A stretch of DNA of 64,000 bases from Buddleja alternifolia (lineage: Eukaryota > Streptophyta > Magnoliopsida > Lamiales > Scrophulariaceae). The stretch covers positions 13,660,195 to 13,724,194 of the forward strand of contig CM033394.1 of NCBI GenBank assembly GCA_019426215.1, in the 5' to 3' direction. This document shows, piece after piece, positions 13,058-23,612 of the stretch. A program made the translations under genes and the position numbers. Each line of letters starts with the position of its first letter. Position 1 is the first letter of the stretch. The notes under the pieces are model-generated. The model did no database searches and was not told the DNA's origin. It saw only the letters and a list, made by a program, of their open reading frames with translations.

Positions 13058-13095
<38 letters not shown>
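13058..13095. repeat. (TA)n microsatellite adjoining the Helitron 3' end
   Basis: An uninterrupted run of TA dinucleotides begins immediately after the CTGG terminus of the Helitron. Confidence 0.85.
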
Positions 13096-13097
<2 letters not shown>

Positions 13098-13244
13098 CGA
13101 GTAACATGTATTTCCATCTTTCCAAATTGCTGCGGGTTGCAGCTAATAAAAACGTAAGCAACAAAAGTGAAAAGACATTGCGAAATATTATTATAATATC
13201 TGAGAGAAGTTTTTAACTAGGAGAGTTTTGGTCCACTGTATGCT

Positions 13245-13801
13245 CAGGGATGGGGGAGGGTGGTGGGTGCCACCGCCCCACCTGAAATTTTTAAAAATCT
13301 CACTTCTGTCTATAAAATTTGTAATTTCGTCCCCTCTCAAAATTTTAAAATTATCACTTCTACCTATAAGGCTATAATATTTGTAATTTGGCCCCCTCTC
13401 AAAATTTTAAAATTGTCACTTCTACCTATAAGGCTATAACATTTGTAATTTCGCCCCCCCTCAAAATTTTATTTTATTTAATATTAGGACCATTTTTTTT
13501 TTGAGTTTTAAAACTATATTTTATTTAATTAGTTACGAAAAATGTATCAAATATTATTTTTATATGGTTCGGCAATTGCCTACGTCCACCGGAGAGGATA
13601 AGAGAATTTCACTATTAACAAAAGAGGTATAGAGTACAAAGTATGTTAAAAGTGTTCTTACTAAACCTAATCCTCAATTTTTTCACAAACATATAGCTTA
13701 CCATACCGAGGGGGGCTTGCCCCCATACATTCCTTCGTTACCGGGTAAATGAAACTCACAAAAATCTCGCCCCCTCACTATAATTCCTGGCTCCGTCCCT
13801 G
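13245..13801. mobile_element. Non-autonomous hAT element (557 bp) with internal repeats
   Basis: The 8-bp duplication TGTATGCT flanks the element (13237-13244 and 13802-13809). The ends CAGGGATGGGGGAGGG and, on the opposite strand, CAGGGACGGAGCCAGG form imperfect inverted repeats of the CAGGG type common in plant hAT elements. About 60-bp units, each built round CCCCTCTCAAAATTTTAAAA and CTTCTACCTATAAGGCTATA, repeat about three times between 13300 and 13465. There is no transposase coding sequence. Confidence 0.82.
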
Positions 13802-13809
13802 TGTATGCT

Positions 13810-14918
13810 ACATTTGGTAAATACATTGGGCTGGTAGATATATGAGTTGAGTGTCTCATAGTATTGTGATCAATTGATATAAAATAAAATTATGAACTTA
13901 TGGCACATCTAATCATTTACTGTATATTCACCAAATATAACATAGAATATAACATCGATATCCAGGATAATAAGCTTGATCCAACCTAGTTTAATCAAAA
14001 TAAGCAAATAGATGAATGGTAAAATGACTTCTTCAAGGTCCCAAGACCTTGTCTCCATCTTGTCAAAGATATTATTGTCGGTTTTAAGACATAATTCAAC
14101 TCAATTAAATTAACTAGTAGGCTAGTATTATAATCAAACCAAATCGAGTCAAATATAGTATTAAGCAAGTTTGGCTTGAAATCTATCAAAATTGAAATTG
14201 TGTAATTTTTTTGGTTGTTAAATCAGTTTAGCTTGTATGAGTTTAATGAGATCAAAATTAATTAGCTTGATACTTTTGTACATACTTAATTCACCATCTT
14301 TCAACTAATTTAGACGACCTCGAGCTCAGGTTTCAGATTTTATTTTTATTGCATGAAGAAAGTGTTCAAATGTCGTGTGTGCTAGCGCGCGCGCACAAAC
14401 ACACACACATATATATATTTATGCTTATTAAAAAAATGATTATATGAGTATATATATGTTTATGCTTATTAAAAAAAATAATTATATAAGTTTTGGCTAT
14501 TGGATATGGAACTAGAGTGAGCCGTGTATTTAGGTTTTCGATTCATTTATCAGTCGTATGTATAAATATTGTAATATTACTCAAGTTTACTTGTTCGTGT
14601 GAGACTTGGTTTTCTTGAAACACAAAATTATCTGATACATATACTTTTTCGTGCGAGACTCGGTTTTCTTGAAATACAAAATTATGTGCTAGGTATCGTA
14701 AACTCATATTTACCAATACACAATTTCATTAGATATTTAAAGCACGTTACGCGGTATGTGAATTGATCTTTTGCACCTGAAAAGTTCTGCGCAGCTTTAA
14801 CTTGTAATTGACCATTTCTGTTTTTCAATAAGCTATCACCAATGAACACTTTGCTCTATATATTGGTATTGTGCATGAAAGTGACTATAAATATAGAAAA
14901 TAATGATCTAAAACAGTC
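13810..14918. other. Upstream region of subtilase 1 with small tandem duplications
   Basis: No gene is seen. A short GCGCGC and CA-repeat tract lies near 14385-14410. Two small tandem duplications follow: a unit containing TATGCTTATTAAAAAAA at about 14410-14490, and a roughly 60-bp unit around GTGAGACTTGGTTTTCTTGA at about 14580-14690, whose second copy has a few substitutions. These lie within the likely promoter region of the protease gene and may be recent. Confidence 0.5.
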
Positions 14919-14926
14919 TATAAATA
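14919..14926 (+). promoter_or_regulatory. TATA box of subtilase 1
   Basis: TATAAATA lies 91 bases upstream of the start codon at 15017. This is a good spacing for a plant core promoter with a 5' UTR of about 60 nt. A second, weaker copy (ctataaata) lies near 14885. Confidence 0.6.
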
Positions 14927-15016
14927 CCAATTAATTCCAATAATATCCAAATCTTCAGCTTAAGACATCATATATAGTTTCTTGCAAAACACCTCAAACT
15001 TATATCCATATCAAAC

Positions 15017-17233
15017 ATGATGTCCCAAATCCCAGTTCTAACTCTTATTTGTGTTCTCATTTTGCAATTATCATTAGCAATTGCAAATGATGTTTCTTTA
15101 GAAACTTACATTGTACATGTTGATTTACCAGATAGCCAACTTTTATCAGATCAATCCCAAGATTTAGAAAGTTGGTATAGTTCATTCTTGCCTACAACCA
15201 TAGCAACCTCAGTCGAAACACCCCGAATGGTTTATTCCTACCATAATGTGTTTTCAGGGTTCGCTGCTAAATTAACATCCGATGATGTGAAGGAAATGGA
15301 AAAGAAGAAAGGGTTCGTATCCGCAAGGCCTCAACAAGTATTGTCTTTGCATACGACTCATACGCCTAATTTCCTCGGTTTGCATCAAAACACGGGATTT
15401 TGGAACGATTCCAATTATGGAAAAGGGGTAATTATAGGCGTTTTGGACACTGGAATATTGCCACATCATCCTTCCTTTACCGACGAAGGAATGCCTCCAC
15501 CTCCTACTAAATGGAAAGGAGCGTGCGAGTTCAATTTCACCGGGGCGTGTAACAACAAGCTCATTGGAGCGAGACATTTCAGAAATGGCAATGGAACTCC
15601 ATTTGATTCTGATGGCCATGGAACTCATACTGCAAGCACTGCTGCTGGTAACTTTGTGAGAGGCGCCAATCTGTTTGGCTTAGCAAACGGCACTGCTGTT
15701 GGCGTTGCGCCATTGGCTCACTTGGCTATTTACAAAGTTTGTTCATCTGGCTGCTCAGAAAGTGACATATTAGCCGCTATGGATGCCGCCATTGACGATG
15801 GAGTGGACGTGCTTTCCATCTCGCTTGGCGGGTCTTCTAGGCCGTTTCACGATGACAATATTGCCCTTGGCGCGTTTAGTGCGATGGAGAGAGGAATTTT
15901 TGTCAGCTGCTCTGCTGGAAACAACGGTCCTTCTAACTTCTCGTTATCAAATGAAGCGCCGTGGATTCTCACAGTTGGTGCGAGCACGATAGACAGGAAG
16001 TTAATGGCAACTGCTGTGCTAGGAAACGATCAAGAACTCAACGGTGAATCGGCATATCAGCCTAAGGATTTCCCAACAACACAATTGCCCTTGGTTTATC
16101 CTGGATCAAATGCTAGCGATTTCAGTGCGCCTTATTGTGGCCAGAGATCATTGAACAACACTAATGTCGGAGGAAAAGTAGTTTTGTGCCACGTGGGCGG
16201 TGGGACCCGCAGCGTCCAAAAGGGACAGGCAGTGAAAGACGCAGGCGCTGCCGCCATGATTCTCATCAACATGGAGCGCGGGGGCTTCACCACATTTGCG
16301 GATGCTCACGTACTTCCTGCTACGAACCTCAATTTTGGGGACGGGCAGAAACTCTTGGCCTACATAAATTCAACATCTAATGCAACGGCGACAATTGTGT
16401 TCAAAGGAACAATAATTGGCGATAAAAATTCTCCAATGGTAGCTTCGTTTTCTTCGAGAGGCCCTAGCAGGACAAGCCCCGGAATTCTGAAGCCCGACAT
16501 CATAGGTCCCGGTGTTAACATTATTGCAGCATGGCCTACTTCTGTGGAAAATAATACTAACGCATTAAACAATTTCAACGTGATGTCCGGTACTTCAATG
16601 TCGTGCCCTCACCTAAGTGGCGTGGCAGCATTGCTCAAAAGCGCGCACCCCAACTGGTCACCAGCTGCCATTAAGTCGGCCATTATGACCACTGCTGATA
16701 CTGTAAATCTTGAAAACGGGCAAATACAGGATGAGAGGCTCCGTCCTGCAGATATTTTTGCTATCGGTGCGGGCCATGTCAATCCCGCCAGAGCGAATAA
16801 TCCGGGGCTCATTTACGACATTGAGCCTCGAGACTATGTGCCATATCTGTGCGGTCTGAACTACACAAATCGTGAGATGAACATAGTTCTACAGCGTAGG
16901 GTGAATTGCTCGGCTGAATCAAGAATTCTTGAAGGGCAACTAAATTATCCTTCGTTTTCGGTCAGGTTTGGATCATCTAATAAGACATTGACTAGGACAG
17001 TGACTAATGTTGGGGAGGCTAGTTCGAGTTACACCGTTGAGGTTGTCTCACCAGAAGGTGTGGATGTTATTGTCGAGCCCCGGACGCTTAATTTCTCGGA
17101 GTTGAATCAGAAATTGACATATGAAGTTACATTTAGCAGATTAGCAAATGCTGCTAACATCTCTGTTTCTCAGGGATATATAGTATGGAAATCAGCTAAG
17201 CATTCAGTTAGGAGTCAAATTGCTGTGTTTTGA
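15017..17233 (+). CDS. Subtilisin-like serine protease, SBT1 group (subtilase 1)
   Basis: A single uninterrupted exon of 738 codons, the usual length and intronless structure of plant SBT1 (ARA12/SBT1.7-like) subtilases. In order it shows a hydrophobic signal peptide (residues 1-23), an I9 inhibitor prodomain (from TYIVHV, about 30-110), and an S8 catalytic domain. Catalytic residues are Asp144 (VLDTG), His201 (GHGTHTAS), oxyanion Asn302 (SAGNNGP) and Ser527 (SGTSMSCPH). A protease-associated (PA) insertion lies at about 350-460, and a C-terminal fibronectin-III-like domain from about 640. Several NxS/T sites fit a glycosylated secreted enzyme. By family it should mature by self-cleavage of the prodomain and act in the apoplast/cell wall; the substrate is unknown. 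All catalytic residues are present and no damage is seen. The start is the first ATG ahead of the signal peptide; Met2 is an alternative. A paralogue faces it at 58444-60663. Confidence 0.95.
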   Translation: MMSQIPVLTLICVLILQLSLAIANDVSLETYIVHVDLPDSQLLSDQSQDLESWYSSFLPTTIATSVETPRMVYSYHNVFSGFAAKLTSDDVKEMEKKKGFVSARPQQVLSLHTTHTPNFLGLHQNTGFWNDSNYGKGVIIGVLDTGILPHHPSFTDEGMPPPPTKWKGACEFNFTGACNNKLIGARHFRNGNGTPFDSDGHGTHTASTAAGNFVRGANLFGLANGTAVGVAPLAHLAIYKVCSSGCSESDILAAMDAAIDDGVDVLSISLGGSSRPFHDDNIALGAFSAMERGIFVSCSAGNNGPSNFSLSNEAPWILTVGASTIDRKLMATAVLGNDQELNGESAYQPKDFPTTQLPLVYPGSNASDFSAPYCGQRSLNNTNVGGKVVLCHVGGGTRSVQKGQAVKDAGAAAMILINMERGGFTTFADAHVLPATNLNFGDGQKLLAYINSTSNATATIVFKGTIIGDKNSPMVASFSSRGPSRTSPGILKPDIIGPGVNIIAAWPTSVENNTNALNNFNVMSGTSMSCPHLSGVAALLKSAHPNWSPAAIKSAIMTTADTVNLENGQIQDERLRPADIFAIGAGHVNPARANNPGLIYDIEPRDYVPYLCGLNYTNREMNIVLQRRVNCSAESRILEGQLNYPSFSVRFGSSNKTLTRTVTNVGEASSSYTVEVVSPEGVDVIVEPRTLNFSELNQKLTYEVTFSRLANAANISVSQGYIVWKSAKHSVRSQIAVF

Positions 17234-17613
17234 GTCCTCTCTTAGATAGTAATACCAATATATTGAGATTCTTTGTTTCTTGGAGCTTTTAGGATTTGTA
17301 TTGTGGAATAAGTCTGTATTGTTCTTGACATAATAATTAATGAAATTCTTTTTATTTAGTATCTGAGACTGAACGCCTTTTCTGTTTGAGGATAATTCTT
17401 TTTATTTTATTATCTGAAAAGTTACTTTGCCTTTTTATTTCCTTTCTTTTCTTTTCCTTTTCAATTTGAGAGTGTAACCAAGTCTAATTGGGCTGAAGTA
17501 AACCATTTAACCTAGATAATGAACTATGATAATTAGTGAAGCCCATGTTAATTGGGCTTTATAGAGAAAATGAAGTGATCAAAGCCGATAGAGAGATTAT
17601 GAAGTGTTAAAAG
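17234..17613 (+). other. 3' UTR and flank of subtilase 1
   Basis: The sequence after the stop codon is T-rich with A-rich poly(A)-type motifs such as AATAATTAATGAA near 17330-17345. No exact polyadenylation site can be assigned. From about 17400 it is ordinary A/T-rich intergenic DNA. Confidence 0.4.
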
Positions 17614-17626
17614 CATTATTACGGAA

Positions 17627-17803
17627 CATGAATGGTTGGCGTAGTGATTTGTCCACCATTACGCTTCTGAGTGGAGAGCGTGTTCGACTCCCCCCAGTGA
17701 TAAATCCCCTCAGGCCAGCGGCAGGCTCAGTACAGCGAAGCGAGATTAGTCTCGCACCCAATGTGGTGTGGGGAAACCCATGGGAAACCAAAAAAAAAAA
17801 AAA
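17627..17803 (+). mobile_element. tRNA-derived SINE with poly(A) tail
   Basis: About 177 bp ending in a run of 13 A. It has an A-box-like GGCGTAGTGATTTGTCC near its start (about 17638) and a B-box-like GTGTTCGACTCC at about 17680-17691. These are the two RNA polymerase III promoter elements of tRNA-derived SINEs. The flanks CATTATTACGGAA (17614-17626) and CATTATTATGGAA (17804-17816) form a 13-bp target duplication with one mismatch, as expected of LINE-mobilised insertions. The 3' part (GCGGCAG, GCGAG, GATTAGTC, GTGGGGAAAC) recurs in the element near 61213-61378, so both seem to be one SINE superfamily. Confidence 0.75.
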
Positions 17804-17897
17804 CATTATTATGGAAGACTTAACACTTTATTTGGTCCAAGAAAATTCATAAGGAAAGGAAAAGAAAACACAATTTAAATCATTTTCCTTTTACTAA

Positions 17898-18690
17898 GGC
17901 TTGTTAGTTTAGTGATATCAACTTTCACTTTCATGTGGGAGGTCTTTGGTTCAATTCTAGGCTGTCACAAGTTGTGACTTCTCTCCTTATATGGAGTCTT
18001 ACAGGTCTACTAGGCCCCTGATTAAAAACTATCGGCTCAAATTTGTCGGGCCAGGGTCCTTTGTCTAGAATAAAAAAAAGACCATTTTCCTTTTTCCACC
18101 CTTTGGTGAGGAAAAGATATTGTCTCAAATTGGTATTAAAGCTGTGGGATAATTGCAGACACCCCCTCACATATGGGGGTCATTGCACTTCACCCTTTCA
18201 CTTATTGAAATGTGCATTTTATCCCCTCACTTATCATAAAATGTTCACTTACCCCCTTCGGACAATTTGGGGCAAAAAAATACAAAGGAAAATTCAAATC
18301 CGGGCAACAACGTACGAAAAATTCTTTTGCATTTTTTTCTGCCCGAGCTGCTCGAAGGGGGTAAGTGCACATTTTATAAAAAGTGAGGGGGTAAAATGCA
18401 CATTTTATGATAAGTGAGGGGGTAAAGTGTACATTTCAATAAGTGAGGGGGTAAAGTGCAATGACCCCCATATGTGAGGGGGGTGTCTGCAATTATCCCT
18501 AAAGCTGTCACAAGTTGTGAGTGCTCTCTCTTTATTTGGAGTCTTACAGGGTCTATGTGGCCCTTGATTAAAAATTATCGGCCCGGATTTTTCGGGTCAG
18601 CGTATTGTCTAGAATTAAATTAAAATAGAAAATTATTTTCCTTTTTCCACCCTTTAGTGAGGAAAAGATGGTGTCACAAATTGGTATTAA
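17898..18690. repeat. SINE-like unit in tandem duplication, split by a MITE
   Basis: A pol III-type unit starts near 17898 (A-box-like TTAGTTTAGTGATATC, B-box-like GGTTCAATTCTAGG). From GCTGTCACAAGTTGTG at 17960 a roughly 180-bp segment runs through CTTACAGG, CCCCTGATTAAAAA, TATCGGC, TTGTCTAGAAT and CCACCCTTTGGTGAGGAAAA to AATTGGTATTAAA (18140). The same series repeats at 18505-18690 with scattered differences. The fold-back MITE at 18146-18499 sits precisely at the junction of the two copies, with its target duplication TAAAGCTGT taken from the joint. The duplication therefore came first. A third partial echo (TTTAGTGAGGAAAAGATG) follows near 18750. Confidence 0.65.
18146..18499. mobile_element. 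Fold-back MITE, Mutator-like (354 bp)
   Basis: The ends are GGGATAATTGCAGACACCCC and its complement, GGGGTGTCTGCAATTATCCC. The arms pair extensively, with repeated CACTTA/TAAGTG and GGGGGTAAAATGCACATTTT phrases. A perfect 9-bp duplication TAAAGCTGT flanks it (18137-18145, 18500-18508), as for Mutator-like elements. The inner part holds four spaced copies of a GTGAGGGGGTAAAGTGCA-type phrase. It has no coding capacity. Confidence 0.88.
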
Positions 18691-18942
18691 ATTTTGGTTC
18701 ATTATATTCAATATTGTCTCAAATAGATTTTGGTTCATTATATTCATTTAGTGAGGAAAAGATGTTATCTCAAATAGAATATTCAATATTATCAAACTCT
18801 ACTTTATACACTTTATATTTATATCAATTATATAATTCATTATATTGAGTTCAACAAATATAATATTGGTTCTATTATCCACATTCTATATTTCGCTTAC
18901 AAAAAAATAGTAAATAACAAGTACTATATAAAAGATGTATTC

Positions 18943-19098
18943 GATTAAATAACTTAAATAAATAATTAACAACAGTAAATAAATATATAATAGATTAAAT
19001 AGCATAAATAAATAATTAACAAAAGAAAATAAATATATAATACATTAAATAACATAAATAAATAATTAACAAAAGTAAATAAATAAATAAATAAATAA
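18943..19098. repeat. 50-bp tandem repeat, three copies
   Basis: Units start at 18943, 18993 and 19043, each built as gattaaataacataaataa followed by ataattaac, then aacagtaaataaatatataa. They differ by only a few bases. The last unit runs into an (AAAT)n tract at about 19077-19098. Confidence 0.85.
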
Positions 19099-19106
19099 AC
19101 CATGCA

Positions 19107-19301
19107 CAACAAATGGCCTGTTAGGCTTTTTTGGCTCTTCAATTGAAGGGCCAAAAAAGCCTATCAAGCCTAACAAGCCGACTTGCGAGCCTAACCGGCT
19201 TGGTTTGGTTGCTAAAGGGGTCAAGCTGGCCCTCTTAGCAAATAAGCCAAGCCTCAACGGGCCAAGCAAAGCCGGCATATTAAGCTTGTTTGACACCTCT
19301 A
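19107..19301. mobile_element. hAT element end fragment
   Basis: The right edge, read on the minus strand, begins TAGAGGTGTCAAACAAGC and continues with repeated GGCTTGG/GGCTTG phrases. This is the typical terminus of a plant hAT element. Inside, TTTTTTGGC and GCCAAAAAAG form a hairpin (about 19127-19155). No matching left end (TAGAGGTGTCAA on the + strand) was found upstream, so this is called a fragment. Confidence 0.5.
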
Positions 19302-19890
19302 CGAATTATGAAAGTAATAGGACGAAAAGTGACAATAACTTATAATTATAGGACAAAAAAAGTAATTTTTCCTTTAAATATACAAGAAATATATAAATGA
19401 TTAGCAAGTCCGTAAAATGTGATATTCCCTTAATCTGCAAACAATATGTGCAATTTTGAAAAAAATGTGATACTCAATCCTCACACTTTGTACTCCTACC
19501 TATCATTGTAATTAAGAAAGAAATATAATGCTCATGCGTATTCTAGAAAAAATAAATAATACGTTTAACACTTATTGTCATTTTTTCATATTTTCAATAA
19601 GCACCACGTAAAGGAAAATTCTAGTCCCAACCTAGTTCAGCCAATTCATCCAATAATATTGCATCACATGGAAAATCAATATTTCAATTTGAAAAATGCA
19701 ATTTTTGTGACTCAACCAAACCATATTTAATTTCTCTTCCCTCTTCACGTGCCAAATCATTCTTTTCTAGATTTTCCTAAATCTCTCTTTTGAATTGATA
19801 GTAGAAAAAGAGCGGACACTTTGCCATCCCCTAAGTTGCAAGACCAAAACTAAAACTGCAAATTTACCAAATAATTACTATCGCAAAGGA

Positions 19891-19925
<35 letters not shown>

Positions 19926-19929
<4 letters not shown>

Positions 19930-21576
19930 TTGGATCAAATACATTCTTATGCTTTAAGTAAGATATAAGACTCAATCTAGACCATTTAAACCATTTGATC
20001 CCAAGGTCCATAATTAAAGCCATTATTTCGGTTTTAATCTTTAATTTAATGATGATAGGGGTATTTTAGTCAATAGGTCTAACAAACCCATACAAATAAC
20101 ATAAAGGATCAAAATCAAATCCCTTATTATACGCAATAACAAATTTCTCTTTCCTTTTTAATATACAAACCCCGTCACCTCCCAGTTTCACTGGTTATTA
20201 CTCCCCCTCTGCTCCCCCATTTCCATTTTTCTCTGAATTTCAATTCAAAGGTGGGACGATGACATGGTTTTCAAGAACCAAACTCGTGGAGAGACAAAGA
20301 CGCCGAAGCGCTTTATCAATGACACCATCCGAAGTGATTTTCATAGAAAATTTCTCCATAAATACATGAAATAAAATTTCGTGACCATTTTATTGATTGT
20401 ACTAAAGACTTATGTTGAGTCAGCTGATGAATGACTTTTGGTTTCAATTTGTTGCACATTTCCTTGGTAAACAATTCTGTGTGTAATATGCTATCTACAT
20501 CCATTCTCTTTTTTTTTTTTTTTTTACATATTTAGTCCTTTTTATGTATTGGTGATTACTCCATCTTACATACAGTGCAAATAGGTTGAAAAAATATCTT
20601 ATAAGTCATTATACAGTATGTTATAAAATATTATATAGTATATTATAACACATTATACAGTGTGTGTTTATACATTGATCAGTTACAATCTTATAAATCA
20701 TTATACAGTATCTTATAAGTCATTATACAGTATATTATAAAACATTATACAATATATTATAACACATTGTACAGTGTGTTTATGCATTGTTCAGTTACAA
20801 TCTTATAAACCATTATACAGTATCTTATAAGTCATTATACAGTATGTTATAAAATATTATACAATATATTATAACACATTATACAGTGTGTGTTTATACA
20901 TTATACAGTTACAATCTCTCCTTTGCTCGTGGATTTGAAACGACACCAAAAAGAAAAAGGCAAGTCGTGGAGCTTTCAACTCACAAAAGCTGAAAAAATG
21001 AAGTTACGGTATATTGATGTTAAAATTTTTGTAACTGTGAAGACTTCTTCAGATCCCCACTAATGAAAAAGAAAAATTACAGTTATGGAAATAATCCAAA
21101 ATAAAACCAAAAGAAGGACAACGATTAAATGTTGGAGAGTGATGTAAAGAATTCAAAAATGTGATTCGTATTGTATAAATTTAAGATTCTTCTTTTTCTT
21201 TTGATAAATTCTGTAAATTTAAGATTGTAGTCTGATCACAGTCACGTGCTTATGAAAATGTTCGACACTGATTTGCTGTGTATTATAAATTTAATATGGA
21301 TATATAATGTGATTGAGTTATTTTGGGAAGAGATTGAGAGATTGGAGGGGGAGATTTAGTGCGATTCAAATTGAGGGATGTTAGAGAGAGTGTCTGCCAT
21401 TTTTCTTGAAAATAGATGTTGTATAATGACGTAAATTACCAGTATACCCTTGATCCTCTTGGAATCAGATTTACAGCATTTTTTTTTTTTTTTTTTTGGA
21501 CCGTTGGATTTAATAGATCCAATGGTTAAGATTGGGTCTTATATCTTATCTAATATAGAGTATGTACTCGATCTTG

Positions 21577-21580
<4 letters not shown>
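19926..21580. mobile_element. TIR element (1.65 kb) inserted within (TA)n
   Basis: The left end starts GGGTTTGGATCAAATACATT. The right end, read on the minus strand, starts GGGTCAAGATCGAGTACATA. The similarity continues inward for about 80 bp (shared AGATAAGATATAAGAC..CAATCT, ..ACCATT). Both sides abut long TA runs (about 19898-19925 and 21581-21612), so a target duplication cannot be separated from microsatellite expansion. Superfamily is unresolved: Mutator-like, or one of the (TA)n-targeted MITEs. No transposase is visible inside. The interior has a minisatellite and anonymous unique DNA. Confidence 0.65.
20590..20910. repeat. About 112-bp minisatellite, nearly three copies
   Basis: Full units start at 20685 (ACAATCTTATAAATCATTAT) and 20797 (ACAATCTTATAAACCATTAT), preceded by a partial unit from 20590. 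Each unit is itself made of shorter CATTATACAGTAT / TTATAAAACATTATACAATA motifs, so the array is a higher-order repeat. It lies wholly inside the TIR element. Confidence 0.8.
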
Positions 21581-21612
<32 letters not shown>

Positions 21613-21618
<6 letters not shown>

Positions 21619-21912
21619 TTGTTTTTATGTCGCATGAATTAATTGATCGAGAATACTATTAGTTAAATTTTCAAACTATATTTATTCAAAAACTATTACA
21701 AACGTGATAAAAATAAATTGCTACAATAATTCGTAGAAGTGTGAGTGAGAGACATTATAAACAAATATTATGTTTATAGGGATAGGTATCTTGCGTAATC
21801 TTATAGTATATGTATTAGACCCATCATAATGGAAAATACATATGTTACTGCGTCAGTTAGGAAAAAATCAATATTAAAATTAAATCAACAATATCCAGTT
21901 CACAAGATATAT

Positions 21913-21948
<36 letters not shown>

Positions 21949-22262
21949 TCAACTACTATTAAAAAACGATTTGATATATATATATATTCAACTACTATTA
22001 AAAAACGATTTGAAACTAAGAAAATATTTCAGCCTCAATCTACGACAGAAATCTCGCTGGGCCATTTTGGAAATATTGAAATATGAACTTAATTATGATA
22101 AAAACTAGTAGTCTTGACTCTTGTCTTGCTTGTATGGAAGAATCTCTGTATTTTATATATATAATAGAAAAGGGTCAGCATTGCGCAGGTGCACGGTGTA
22201 ACGTGCCGAGACCAATTCAGTTTTTTATATCATGATTGTGTATTGTTGTATAATGTAATTAC
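21613..22262. other. Intergenic with TA runs and a 27-bp duplication
   Basis: The phrase ttcaactactattaaaaaac plus gatttga occurs at 21948-21974 and 21987-22013, each preceded by a TA run. No gene is seen. The last three bases (TAC, 22260-22262) are the CACTA target duplication. Confidence 0.6.
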
Positions 22263-22275
22263 CACAACTACAAAA

Positions 22276-22436
22276 ATACATTATTACAGCGCATCTATTA
22301 CAGCGGTTCCAAAGAAACCGCTGCAATAGGGTAATTTGGTTTTGACCTATTACAGCGGTTCACCCGAACCGCTGTAAAAAAAAACCAAAAAAAAATAAAA
22401 TGAGACTATAGCAGCGGTTCGGGATGAACCGCTGTG
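22276..22436. repeat. CACTA left subterminal repeats
   Basis: Three hairpin-like pairs of TATTACAGCGGTT and its complement AACCGCTGTAATA, slightly varied (GCAATAG, TAGCAGCGGTTCG), lie within about 160 bp of the left end. In En/Spm elements such subterminal repeats bind the TNPA-type protein. That role is inferred by analogy. Confidence 0.8.
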
Positions 22437-22503
22437 CATCTAAAATAATAATAAAAAAAATTGCTTTGTTTTGAACTAGGGCCGGGCGCTCACCCCCCTC
22501 ACT

Positions 22504-22504
<1 letters not shown>

Positions 22505-22541
<37 letters not shown>

Positions 22542-22900
22542 CGTCACTCTCTCTATCTCTCTAACTCTCTAACTCACCACCACCACCACCACCATACGCC
22601 ATTGCCGCCGCCGCCGATACCGCCGCCGTTGCCGCCACCGTTTCTCTCTCTCTCTCGGTTTCTCTATCTCTCTACTCGGCCTCTCTCTCAACCGCCGCCG
22701 TCCACCGCCGCTTTCGGTATCTCTCTCTCTCTTTCTCTATATATATGTGCATTTATATATATATATATATATATTTAACTCTCTCGATATATATACAAGG
22801 ACGCCGCTGCTGCCGTCGCTTCCGCCGCCGCCACCATCACCATTTAGTGGCTAATTTTTTTTAGATAAATACACACACACACACATAAAGTATAGAGTTT
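22505..22900. repeat. Simple-sequence tracts in the CACTA 5' region
   Basis: (CT)n runs at about 22506-22560 and 22640-22740, (CCA)n/(CCG)n tracts at about 22575-22640 and 22690-22850, and (TA)n and (CA)n runs. They give long false open frames in several reading frames. They probably lie in the leader of the TNP2 transcript. Confidence 0.7.
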
Positions 22901-22909
22901 GAGTTAGAT

Positions 22910-23136
22910 AAATATTTGTGTATGTATATTTGTGCATGTGTGGGTATATGTATATTTGTGTATATGTGGGTGTATGTATATATATTTGTGTATATGTGGG
23001 TTATGTATATATATTTGTATGTGTGTGGGTGTATGTATATTTGTGTATATGTGGGTGTATGTATATATATTTGTGTATGTGTGGGTGTATGTATATATAT
23101 TTGTGTATGTGTGGGTGTATGTATATTTGTTTATAT
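22910..23136 (+). repeat. TGTGGGTGTATGTATAT minisatellite
   Basis: About eight units of roughly 22-32 bp based on TTTGTGTATRTGTGGGTGTA with variable TATA spacers. It yields spurious Tyr/Cys/Val-rich open frames in three plus frames and one minus frame. Confidence 0.85.
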
Positions 23137-23420
23137 TCTTGAGATTTGCCTATTTTTGTGGAAAATTTAAGGGAAATAGGGACTTGACTGAATTTAGTGT
23201 CCATTGGAGTTAGTCGGGTGTTAATTACTTTTAATTTGGGATTAAATTGTGGTTATTTTGTGGTTTAGGGTACATTGATCCAACTGGTGATCTATATTTA
23301 TAAAATGATGTTTTAATTTTAGTTTTATGTGATTTATGTGATTCAACTGGTGATCAATATTTGTAGTTGCTTGAAATATGATGCTTTATGTGAAAGATTA
23401 GTTTGTTGGGTTTGTTGTGG
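23136..23420 (+). repeat. Duplicated leader segment, copy 1 (upstream of TNP2)
   Basis: A segment starting ATATTCTTGAGATTTGCCTA and running past GGTTTAGGGTACATTGATCC and AACTGGTGATCTATATTTAT recurs in the same orientation at 26958-27250, just upstream of the second transposon gene. Similarity is high, with small indels. It may hold a promoter or leader shared by both genes. Confidence 0.75.
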
Positions 23421-23612
23421 TTGAAAGATACAAATTTTGTTGGTTGCACGTTTGGGGGAAGATTAAGTCGAGAACTTGGTAGAAATTTTTGCGTCGTTAC
23501 TCTGCCGAATTTTTTCTAGAATAATGAAATATAAATTAAAATGAAAATCATTTAATTAATTCAACTATCAACTGATGTTAAAATTGTGTAATTTAATTAA
23601 TTCAGAATCAAG

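Noticed and set aside
15272..16812. Open frames overlapping subtilase 1 on both strands
   Set aside because: Shadows of a long G/C-richer coding exon; the S8 protease frame explains the sequence.
17627..17803. Possible tRNA gene at the pol III boxes
   Set aside because: The boxes are present but no cloverleaf with an anticodon arm can be drawn. The poly(A) tail and target duplication identify a SINE.
22461..23213. Several open frames of 67-105 codons in overlapping frames
   Set aside because: They are translations of (CT)n, (CCG)n and TGTGGGTGTA minisatellite DNA, and they appear in three plus frames and one minus frame.
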